From positions 1 through 12,604 of the forward strand of contig JAUPLX010000077.1 of assembly GCA_030836665.1 (NCBI GenBank): a stretch of 12,604 nucleotides of DNA, written 5' to 3'. The translations under genes were made by a program, and so were the position numbers. The notes under the pieces were generated by a model. It did not search any database and was not told the origin of the DNA. It saw only the letters and a program-made list of their open reading frames with translations. Below, piece by piece: positions 1 through 6,093 of this stretch; positions within the stretch are counted from its first letter, which is position 1; the number at the start of each line of letters is the position of its first letter. This stretch comes from Patescibacteria group bacterium. Its GTDB lineage: Bacteria > Patescibacteriota > Gracilibacteria > BD1-5 > UBA2023.

Positions 1-19
1 GCTGACCGTTCGATAGGAT

Positions 20-38
20 CCGTCCTGCGGATTGTTTG
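20..38 (+). repeat. Left-edge fragment of the dispersed intergenic element
   Basis: These 19 bases are identical to positions 2506-2524 of copy A of the intergenic element and to the matching part of copy B on the other strand. In the full copies this stretch is the 3' side of the long hairpin plus the conserved tail that follows it. Sequence to its left does not continue the match well, so this is either a diverged or decayed third copy, or a shared end module. It lies beyond the terminator of the dsbA-like gene, again in an intergenic position. Confidence 0.55.
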
Positions 39-90
39 TGGTCGCTGATACCAATTTCGCCCCCCTGTCATCCAGTTCTCAGCAGACAAA

Positions 91-121
91 CGAAACCCCT
101 CCGGTTCGCGGAGGGGTTTCG
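91..121 (-). terminator. Rho-independent terminator of the tsaD/dsbA-like unit
   Basis: A perfect 12-bp inverted repeat (91-102 with 110-121) encloses a 7-base loop. Read on the minus strand, the second arm runs into TTTGTCT, a short T-rich tail. It lies 33 bases past the stop of the dsbA-like gene, where a terminator is expected. On the plus strand the tail is less T-rich, so bidirectional use is possible but weaker. Confidence 0.85.
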
Positions 122-153
122 TTCGCTGCCGAAATTCGGCGAGCGGTACGGTA

Positions 154-1104
154 TTACTTCAAAAGTTCGGTAACGGCGGTTTCGAAGCTTTCGAACGGAT
201 ACGCTCCGGCGATAAGCTTGTAGTTACCGGTCTGTGTATCTACGAGGAGGGTTCCCGGGGTTCCGGAAACGCCGTATTTCTGGCCTTCGGCAGTGTACGC
301 GTCGTACTGCTTTACGAGTTCTTTGCTATCGTAGCAGGAAGCGAACGCCTTGGCATCGAGCTTCAGTTCTTTCGCGAGCGGAAGGATTTCGTCGACCGGC
401 ATGACTTTTTCCTGGGTCGAACGGTCCATCATGGCTTCGAAATACTGGTTGTACGCTTCGGTACCTCCGAGCTTTCCTGCACAAAGGAGCGCGAGGGATT
501 TCGGTTCGGCACCCGGATGCGGGACGGCGCGGAAGACCTTGTGGGCTACCTTCACTTTACCGGTGAATTTCTCGAGGAGTTTCGGAAGGATGTTGTCCTT
601 GCTCTGGCGAATGCAGAACGGGCATTCCGGATCGGTGTATTCCAAAGCGATTACGCGGGCCGCGTCATCTCCCTTGAAGTACGTATCCTTCACGATGGCG
701 GCGACTTCTTCCTGGGACATCGTCTTCGATTCGGAAGTCGGTGCCGCGGAAGGATCGGTTTTCGCCGGAGTATCCTTCTCGGCGTTTTCTACGTAGCTCT
801 TGATCTGGTCGAGCTGTCCCTTGATCTGAAGGATTTGGGCCTTATTGAGAAGGTCGAAGGTCTCCTTTCCTCCGCGCTGTTCGTATTCGAAGGATTTGAT
901 CGCTTCCAAGGATTTCTGAACCGAACGATCGGAAAAGAACGCGGTGGAGACGACCTGTGCGAGTACGACGACGAATACGGCCAACCAAATGCGCAAGCCG
1001 GCGGCACCGCAGCATTTCTTGTCGGAAGAGCAGCAGGATTCGGAGGATTTCGCTACGGTAACGGGAGTTTCTTCGACCGTAAGGGTGGCATTCTTTCTCG
1101 GCAT
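154..1104 (-). CDS. Membrane-anchored DsbA-family thiol-disulfide oxidoreductase
   Basis: 316 residues with a thioredoxin-fold DsbA/BdbD-like domain in the C-terminal half. The active site CPFC is at residues 161-164, preceded by the strand VIALEYTDPE. The loop SGTPG near 280-284 supplies the cis-proline (P283) expected opposite the CXXC. One transmembrane helix (about 37-56) puts the catalytic domain outside the membrane, joined by a charged, probably coiled segment (60-110) and a Pro/Ser/Thr linker (112-130). The likely role is forming disulfides in exported proteins. Two further cysteines (C208, C257) lie in the domain. The short cytoplasmic N-terminus has an odd CC-x4-CC motif (residues 24-25 and 31-32). 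ATG at 1104 is chosen because a plausible -10 box at 1135-1140 leaves no room for the upstream in-frame GTG at 1134. No DsbB/VKOR partner is visible. Confidence 0.85.
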   Translation of the reverse strand: MPRKNATLTVEETPVTVAKSSESCCSSDKKCCGAAGLRIWLAVFVVVLAQVVSTAFFSDRSVQKSLEAIKSFEYEQRGGKETFDLLNKAQILQIKGQLDQIKSYVENAEKDTPAKTDPSAAPTSESKTMSQEEVAAIVKDTYFKGDDAARVIALEYTDPECPFCIRQSKDNILPKLLEKFTGKVKVAHKVFRAVPHPGAEPKSLALLCAGKLGGTEAYNQYFEAMMDRSTQEKVMPVDEILPLAKELKLDAKAFASCYDSKELVKQYDAYTAEGQKYGVSGTPGTLLVDTQTGNYKLIAGAYPFESFETAVTELLK

Positions 1105-1134
1105 GTTTGAAAAACGAAAAAATAAAGCCCGCAC

Positions 1135-1162
1135 AGGATATCCGCTTTCCTTTCGAAAGCAA
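1135..1162 (-). promoter_or_regulatory. Candidate promoter of the dsbA-like gene
   Basis: On the minus strand TTGCTT (1157-1162) and TATCCT (1135-1140) are separated by 16 bp, a weak sigma-70-like match. It lies in the 87-bp gap after tsaD, about 30 bases before the chosen ATG. The gap also holds a small GCTTTC/GAAAGC hairpin overlapping the -35 region. Confidence 0.4.
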
Positions 1163-1191
1163 GAGGTGCGCGGACGGACGATCCGGGGCGC

Positions 1192-2268
1192 TTACGCTTC
1201 GGAATGGGCAGTTCCCCCTTCACGCAGACGGTAATACGCAAGTATGCCCACCATTGCCGCATTGTCTTGCGAATAGGTTTTCGATACGGGACAAACGAAA
1301 TCGAACCCCTCTTTCTCAGCACGGTCGGAAATGGTTTTCCGAAGGAAATCGTTGGCACTGACGCCCCCGGCGAGCACGAGATTTTTCGTACTGACCTTCT
1401 CGGCGGCGAGAAACAGCTTGCGGGAAAGGATTTCCGTAACGGTCCTTTCGAACTCGAACGCGATTTCGCGCATATCGTCCAAACCCAGTCGCGGAAGGGG
1501 GGAATCCTGACGGGTCTGGCTCCTAACTGAAGTTAAAGTCGCTGCGACGCCGTCAGGATCCCCCCCTTCGAAAACATTTAAGGCCATGCGGCGGTCGATT
1601 TCGCGCTTGACCGCCGTCTTCAATCCCGAAAAAGAAAAGTCGAGACTGTCGCGCCCGAGCATGACTATGGGAAACATCCCCCGATACTCGCCCGAATATT
1701 CCGAAGCCAACTCCGAAATGATGGGTCCGCCCGGAAAACCGAGACCCATGGCTTTCGCCACCTTATCGAAAGCCTCCCCCGCCGCATCGTCGGTCGTTTC
1801 GCCTAAAAGTTCGCGCTCGAACATCGATTTCCAAAGATATATTTCGTTATGTCCGCCGGAAACCGTCAGGCATACCGCCGGAAAACGGATGTCGGATTCG
1901 TCGCGCTCAAGGTAATTGGCGAACATGTGCGCTTCGATATGGTCGATCCAGAGAAGCGGTTTTTCGAGGGTTTCCGAAAGCGTTTTCGCGACAGTTTTCC
2001 CTACGAGGAGCGAAGTGACGAGACCGGGGTTCGCCGTACACGCGACGGCGTCGATTTCACGAAGCGATACGCCCGCTTTCTCCAAAGCTTCCCCAAGCGC
2101 GCCGAGGGCGTTATTGGCATGGAGCCTGGCCGCCACCTCCGGAACGACTCCGGAAGTCTTCGCGTGTTCCGCGATCTGCGAGACCGTCACGAGCGACAAA
2201 AGGACCGTATCCCGAAATACGGCTACGGAAGTGTCGTCACACGAGGTTTCGAAAGCGAGGATGACCAT
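1192..2268 (-). CDS. tsaD: tRNA N6-adenosine threonylcarbamoyltransferase TsaD
   Basis: 358 residues, full length for the Kae1/TsaD family (ASKHA fold). TsaD transfers the threonylcarbamoyl group from threonylcarbamoyl-AMP to A37 of ANN-decoding tRNAs, working with TsaB and TsaE. Seen here: N-terminal phosphate motif AFETSCDDTSVAVF (5-18), metal ligands H110 and H114 in DHIEAH, SGGH (137-140), ETTDDAAGEAFDKVAKAMGL (157-176), DFSFSGLKTAVKREID (210-225), AGGVSAN (300-306) and the third metal ligand D335 in SQDNAAM. The stretch of about 25 residues from 234 to 260 does not fit the family: E. coli TsaD passes from the FSFSGLK helix to the next helix with a short loop. That stretch is encoded by an inverted repeat at 1494-1569. 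The start ATG lies inside the left arm of a 37-bp inverted repeat. No Shine-Dalgarno sequence precedes it. Confidence 0.95.
   Translation of the reverse strand: MVILAFETSCDDTSVAVFRDTVLLSLVTVSQIAEHAKTSGVVPEVAARLHANNALGALGEALEKAGVSLREIDAVACTANPGLVTSLLVGKTVAKTLSETLEKPLLWIDHIEAHMFANYLERDESDIRFPAVCLTVSGGHNEIYLWKSMFERELLGETTDDAAGEAFDKVAKAMGLGFPGGPIISELASEYSGEYRGMFPIVMLGRDSLDFSFSGLKTAVKREIDRRMALNVFEGGDPDGVAATLTSVRSQTRQDSPLPRLGLDDMREIAFEFERTVTEILSRKLFLAAEKVSTKNLVLAGGVSANDFLRKTISDRAEKEGFDFVCPVSKTYSQDNAAMVGILAYYRLREGGTAHSEA
1494..1569. repeat. Palindromic insert within tsaD
   Basis: Two 20-base arms (1494-1513 and 1550-1569) are reverse complements with a single mismatch (A1503 against the opposing C run). 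They surround a 36-base centre holding a further small TAAC/GTTA dyad (1523-1534). The whole stretch is read through in frame as TsaD residues about 234-260, at a loop between two helices. Family members with a standard loop lack such a segment, so this looks like a small mobile palindrome domesticated inside a coding gene, comparable in principle to the Rickettsia palindromic elements. No second copy was found in this window. Confidence 0.7.
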
Positions 2269-2607
2269 GAAAACGGGATTATCGAAAGAGTCGAAGAATA
2301 CGGTGTTTTCTTATTGGGACGGGGTTCGCGGCGTGCAAACGCCCCCCAGGGGACCTTCTCTTCCCGCTTCGCGGGAATTCACCTTGTCCTCGGACGGAAT
2401 CGGTGACTGTCAGCACTGGCAAACAATCCACAGACCGGCGGAAGCGCTTCTTTATGGTCGTATCGTTTCCGCCGGTCGAGGACGTTTGTGTGCGACAGTC
2501 CCGTTCCGTCCTGCGGATTGTTTGCTTACGTTCGCGACCGCCTTTCCCAATTAAGAAAACCTCATCCCTTTTCGACTCTTTCGATAATCCCGTTTTCATG
2601 GTCATCC
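2259..2607. repeat. Long inverted repeat framing element copy A
   Basis: Positions 2259-2295 and 2571-2607 are perfect 37-bp reverse complements. The pairing resumes inside with a near match at 2305-2319 against 2545-2560 and again at the core edges. The left arm contains the ATG and first codons of tsaD, so the right arm carries a mirror copy of the tsaD start, six bases past the stop of the baseplate-J-like gene. These arm sequences are not shared with the arms of copy B. Confidence 0.9.
2331..2531 (+). repeat. Structured intergenic element, copy A (possible ncRNA)
   Basis: About 201 bp, roughly 90% identical to 7977-8177 on the opposite strand, with no indels. Reading 5' to 3' on the plus strand: GCAAAC (2335-2340) that can pair with GTTTGC (2520-2525); a small hairpin (2361-2367 with 2371-2377, loop TTC); then a long irregular hairpin. 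Its stem pairs 2392-2399 with 2504-2511, 2401-2403 with 2501-2503, 2405-2411 with 2494-2500, 2419-2424 with 2484-2489 and 2433-2446 with 2464-2477, closing a 17-base loop. Relative to copy B, pairs T2408-A2497 and G2441-C2469 change on both sides to C-G and C-G. The element lies antisense to the flanking genes, filling the gap between the baseplate-J-like gene and tsaD. No coding potential is supported. Confidence 0.75.
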
Positions 2608-2612
2608 CCTTT

Positions 2613-4247
2613 CTATTTCTCGATAATGAACTCGATCGCGTCGGGATTCGAAGACACCCGGGTGAGCCAGAACGGCGAGAAGCGAAGTTTGACGCCCGCG
2701 ACGTTTCCATCGTTAAGCAGTATCGAGGTGGCCTCTTTTTCGGTCGTTCCGACGATGAGGTTCTTCAATTTTTTCGTAAGGTTGTTCGTCGGGTCTTCGA
2801 AGTTGTACGAAATGCTCGCGTCGAGTTCGGCGGTCGCCTTCATGGAGAAAGAAGACGCCGCGTTCTGAAAGAGGATGTTCGTGATACGGAACGAATCCTG
2901 GTTGACCGTATGGAGTTTCTCGGTTCCGTAGAGGAGGCTGTCGCGCAACACGCTCGTCAGATAGGATACCGCCGCGCCCTTGTCGTACGCGTAGGCGGAA
3001 GCTTTGGCTTTCGCGTGCAACGAAACGTCCCCCCGACGGGATCCGACGCCCATTCCGCTACCGGTAACGATAGTCGGTGCCGGATATTTGATATTGTCGT
3101 CGATCGGGATGATTTCGTAGGTCGTTCCGGCTTGCGCGCTCGTATCGCGGATTTTCGCTTTCAATCCGTCAATCGCCTTCATTCGGAGCTTCTCCGCGAG
3201 AATGGCCTTGAACTTATCCAATTCCCCGGCAGTCACGATCTTCACGGTAGGATCTTGTCCGTCACGGAAAGCCTCGAGCGTTTTCGCATAGATCTTGTCC
3301 CGGTTGAATTTCAATCCCGGAGCCGAGAGGACGACGCCTTCCGCGATATTTCCCCGAACGCCGATGAGGTCGCCCTTCGCGTCGTAGATATCGGCATAGA
3401 CCGCAGCCTGCGTCTTTCCGATAATCGTTTCTCCCGACTGGGTGCGCGTAGCCGGGATTTTCACCCATCCGCTCGTTCGGAAAACGAGGCCGTCTTCGGT
3501 AACGAGGCGGGTATTCGGACGGAAATCCTGTTCGGTGGTCAATTCGTTGAAGAATTCGATCTTTCCGTGGGCCGAACGTACGGATCCGGTATCGTAGGTG
3601 GAGACGTTGAACGAGTGGTCCATTTCGGTTTCGAATTCGACGTTCCGTACGAGAACGACGTTTTTCGTATCGAGGATGGTATTTTCCTGCCGTTCGGTAA
3701 ATACGAGGTTGCGCGAGGTCGTACGGATCGAGAGTTCGGGCGTGATGTACACGTAGGTCTTCGATACCGCGAAGTAGAAAATGAACGCGAGAAGCGAGAG
3801 CGAAATGACCAGCCCGAGAACGAGGAGGAGCGCTCCCGAATCACGCGCGACTTTGCGGCCTTTGTAGACGTTGCGGCGTTTTTGGAAACGGAAAGCCAAA
3901 TACGAGAAGAACTTCCGCATCTCGTAGGCGAGGTATTCGAAGAACGTGAAGTTGTGCTTGAGGAGGTTCTTTTCGGCGTAGGCGGTTTCGAATTCGAGGT
4001 CGCCGTTCTTGGAGAACGTCCGAATTCCGAGGGATTCGGAAATGCGTTTCAACCGGCGGTCGGAAGTGACGATTTGAAATTTCCGATCCGGAAAACGGGA
4101 TAAGAGGATGCGGAACGAAAGGAAATTCGCGATAGTCGGACACGATTCGGTTTCGATCGTCACGATCGAGTCCGGAAAAAGCGCCACCTTCTCGAAAACG
4201 TCGAGAAGGTTGTCGTGATGCGTGAGCGTTATCCGGCGCTTATTCAT
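2613..4247 (-). CDS. Bitopic membrane protein with baseplate-J-like exported region
   Basis: 544 residues. The N-terminal 100 or so residues look like a compact alpha/beta domain (strands around IVTIET and KFQIVTSDRRLKRISESLGIRTF). A basic stretch (about 111-135) precedes one transmembrane helix (about 138-161), leaving some 380 residues outside. The exported part follows the pattern of the baseplate-J-like proteins common in CPR genomes: VYITPE after the membrane, GKIEFFNE, a TRLVTEDGLVFRT segment, the WVKIPA strand, a G-x-NIAEG turn and SAPGL. The family's function is not established; a structural envelope or appendage role is inferred. The gene overlaps the upstream FtsA-like gene by 8 bp and ends in TAG, implying co-translation with the ATPase. 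Confidence 0.7.
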   Translation of the reverse strand: MNKRRITLTHHDNLLDVFEKVALFPDSIVTIETESCPTIANFLSFRILLSRFPDRKFQIVTSDRRLKRISESLGIRTFSKNGDLEFETAYAEKNLLKHNFTFFEYLAYEMRKFFSYLAFRFQKRRNVYKGRKVARDSGALLLVLGLVISLSLLAFIFYFAVSKTYVYITPELSIRTTSRNLVFTERQENTILDTKNVVLVRNVEFETEMDHSFNVSTYDTGSVRSAHGKIEFFNELTTEQDFRPNTRLVTEDGLVFRTSGWVKIPATRTQSGETIIGKTQAAVYADIYDAKGDLIGVRGNIAEGVVLSAPGLKFNRDKIYAKTLEAFRDGQDPTVKIVTAGELDKFKAILAEKLRMKAIDGLKAKIRDTSAQAGTTYEIIPIDDNIKYPAPTIVTGSGMGVGSRRGDVSLHAKAKASAYAYDKGAAVSYLTSVLRDSLLYGTEKLHTVNQDSFRITNILFQNAASSFSMKATAELDASISYNFEDPTNNLTKKLKNLIVGTTEKEATSILLNDGNVAGVKLRFSPFWLTRVSSNPDAIEFIIEK

Positions 4248-5421
4248 ACCGGTAGATGACGTAACGGAGTATTCGGGCTATGGGGTCTTTCCGGAGCGAG
4301 GCGAATTCTTTCGCACAGACGGCGACGGCCTCGCAGAGCGCGTAGGACGGATCGGAATCTTCCGATAGCCCCGGGAGTGACGCCACGTTGCAAGAACCGG
4401 TGGGATCGTATTTTTCGGAGAAGGTATTCCGGAGGAGTTCGGTATTGCCACCGCCCGAGAAAAAGAAGTTCCGAATGCGGACGCTCTTCGCGATTTCACT
4501 GAGCGCGATACGGACGCCGTCGGACACGAGGTCGTGGAACTTCGCGTAAGACTGGTATTCGAGCGCGTATTTCTCGGGATGGGAAAGACGGTCTTCGATA
4601 TCGAATCCGGAAAGGGCGGAATCTTCTTTCCGGAGGGATTCTTCGAGAAGCGAATATCCGAAATCGAGTACGACGGCCCCGAGAAGTTCGCTCCGGTCGG
4701 AAAGGGTGACCGTAACGCGCGAATATCCGACGTCGACGAACGCGTTGGCGTCGAAAGCCTCGCTCCGTTCTTCGATGAGTTTCGGCAGTGCCACCGGAAC
4801 CGGGATGACCGAAACGAGTTTCATCGAAAGGTCGCGGACGATGAGGGAGAGGGCCTGGAAAGTGGATTGCGGAACGAAAAAATTCACGAGCGTGAGCTTG
4901 ACGTTCTTCGCCGTGAACCCGACCGGATTGGAAACCTTCTTCCCGTCGAGCGCGATGGAAGTGAGGGAGGTCGTGACGAGCCGGAGTTCGTTGGGCCCGA
5001 GGTCGAAACGCTCTTCCGCCTTGGAACGTACGCGGTCGAGGGATTTTCCTTCGGTCGAAGCGATCATCCGATCGATTTCCTCCATGGTAATCGAATCCTC
5101 AGCGTCGTTTCGAATATAGTTCGTTCCGATGGAATCGTAGAGGAGCGCGGAGGAATTAATGGAAAGAACGACCTCCTCCGGAAGGGATTCGAGACCTTCG
5201 GCGGCCTTGAGGATCGTCCGGCGGACGGTATCGGAAACGGCCGCGAGATCGGCAATTTCCCCCGCGATGACGTTTTTTTTCGATTGCCGCGTCGAAGCCC
5301 TTCCGTATACCCGGAGACTTCCCCCTTCGACCGCGCAAATAAGTACCTTGACGCGGTACGCGCCGATATCGATGGCGACGAAGCGGTCGTACTCGGAAAG
5401 GGATTGGAGCTTGAAGGACAC
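4240..5421 (-). CDS. FtsA-like actin-fold ATPase (FtsA/PilM type)
   Basis: 393 residues of the actin/Hsp70 ATPase superfamily, closest in layout to FtsA and PilM. Phosphate-1 motif VAIDIGAYRVKVLI is at about 15-28, phosphate-2 NAFVDVGYSRVTVTL at 226-240, and the adenosine loop FFFSGGGNTELL at 319-330. Residues about 85-200 match the FtsA-type SHS2 region, including a SINSS strand, ITMEEIDRMI, an NPVGF turn and KLTLVNFFVPQ. A clear C-terminal FtsZ-recruiting amphipathic helix is not evident, though the tail RILRYVIYRYE is basic and aromatic and might touch the membrane. GTG at 5421 is the only usual start codon between the preceding TAG and the first conserved motif. Its 3' end overlaps the baseplate-J-like gene, so its partner may be that membrane protein rather than the divisome; this is inference. 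Confidence 0.8.
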   Translation of the reverse strand: MSFKLQSLSEYDRFVAIDIGAYRVKVLICAVEGGSLRVYGRASTRQSKKNVIAGEIADLAAVSDTVRRTILKAAEGLESLPEEVVLSINSSALLYDSIGTNYIRNDAEDSITMEEIDRMIASTEGKSLDRVRSKAEERFDLGPNELRLVTTSLTSIALDGKKVSNPVGFTAKNVKLTLVNFFVPQSTFQALSLIVRDLSMKLVSVIPVPVALPKLIEERSEAFDANAFVDVGYSRVTVTLSDRSELLGAVVLDFGYSLLEESLRKEDSALSGFDIEDRLSHPEKYALEYQSYAKFHDLVSDGVRIALSEIAKSVRIRNFFFSGGGNTELLRNTFSEKYDPTGSCNVASLPGLSEDSDPSYALCEAVAVCAKEFASLRKDPIARILRYVIYRYE

Positions 5422-5445
5422 GGTGGATCGGTTACTTACGACAAG

Positions 5446-5463
5446 GCCGCGGATGGCCGCGGC
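5446..5463 (-). promoter_or_regulatory. GC hairpin in the TPR/FtsA-like gap
   Basis: Perfect 7-bp stem (5446-5452 with 5457-5463, GCCGCGG/CCGCGGC) with a 4-base loop, 25 bases upstream of the GTG start of the FtsA-like gene and inside the 68-bp gap after the TPR gene. No T-run follows on the minus strand, so it is unlikely to be a complete intrinsic terminator. It could mark an mRNA processing point or adjust expression between the two genes. Confidence 0.45.
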
Positions 5464-5489
5464 ACGGGGATTCTTATTTCGAAGGAGAA

Positions 5490-6041
5490 CTAAACCGAAC
5501 GCATGATGGCCTTCAGTTCGCTGATTCGGTCTTCTTTTCCGGCCTTGCGGAGATATTCTTCCCCGGACATGAGCTGTCCGTCGGAAATGAGCGCGACTCC
5601 CAAGTCTTCCATGATGAGCGCGTCGTCCGGAGAGAGGTTGAGCGCGCGTTCGAGGAGGACGATGCCTTTGGAAACTTCCCCGAGAACGGTACATCCCCAT
5701 CCGAGATTGCGGAGGATTTCCGGATTGTTCGGAAAAAGCACGTTCGCTTTCTGCAGGAGTTCCACCCCCTCGGAAAAACGCCCTTTGGAAAGGAGGATGT
5801 ATCCCATGAGGTACGTCCCGGTCGCGGACTCGGGATGGAGCTTTCGCGCGACTTCCATGGAATTTTCCGCACGGTCGAGATCGCCCTCGTAGAGCGAAAT
5901 GTCGGCGAGCTCTTCGTAAAGGCGGTAGTCGTCGGCGTGTTTGAGAAGGTAGGATTCCACCCGTTTTCGAGCCTCGTCGTACTTTCCGGCGTACTTGAGA
6001 TCCTCGATTTCTCCGATATGTCGGACCATTGCGTCGGCCAT
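5490..6041 (-). CDS. Tetratricopeptide-repeat protein
   Basis: 183 residues, almost wholly TPR units. Successive helix pairs of about 34 residues are seen at YAGKYDEARKRVESYLLKHADD, LYEGDLDRAENSMEVARKLHPE, LLSKGRFSEGVELLQKANVLFPN, TVLGEVSKGIVLLERALNLSPD and LISDGQLMSGEEYLRKAG, with the usual small residue, aromatic and Pro/Asp-Asp positions. No signal peptide or membrane helix is visible, so it is probably a cytoplasmic scaffold. ATG at 6041 is preferred over an upstream in-frame extension whose residues are basic and low in structure and would nearly meet the ABC transporter gene. It is read just before the FtsA-like gene and may bridge that ATPase to a partner; this is inferred from position only. 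Ends in TAG. Confidence 0.85.
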   Translation of the reverse strand: MADAMVRHIGEIEDLKYAGKYDEARKRVESYLLKHADDYRLYEELADISLYEGDLDRAENSMEVARKLHPESATGTYLMGYILLSKGRFSEGVELLQKANVLFPNNPEILRNLGWGCTVLGEVSKGIVLLERALNLSPDDALIMEDLGVALISDGQLMSGEEYLRKAGKEDRISELKAIMRSV

Positions 6042-6093
6042 AGGATGGAATGCGTTAGGGACAAAGGGGATTCTACGATTCCTCACCCTATTT

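Noticed and set aside
2403..2540. Peptide-like similarity between the translated repeat copies (VEDVCVR and RSVLRIVCLRSRP shared)
   Set aside because: The frame stays open in both copies only because the DNA is nearly identical and has no indels. Most differences are nonsynonymous and cluster in the apical loop, and paired changes keep the stem rather than the amino acids.
2403..4103. Plus-strand open frame of 566 codons opposite the baseplate-J-like gene
   Set aside because: It runs antisense to a gene with a recognisable membrane helix and family pattern. Its product is a biased Arg/Glu/Phe/Val mixture without domains, a by-product of codon use in the true gene.
5422..5700. N-terminal extension of the FtsA-like protein to position 5700
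   Set aside because: The extra residues are Arg/Gly/Pro-rich, would overlap most of the end of the TPR gene, and lack family similarity. The GTG at 5421 fits the first actin-fold strand.
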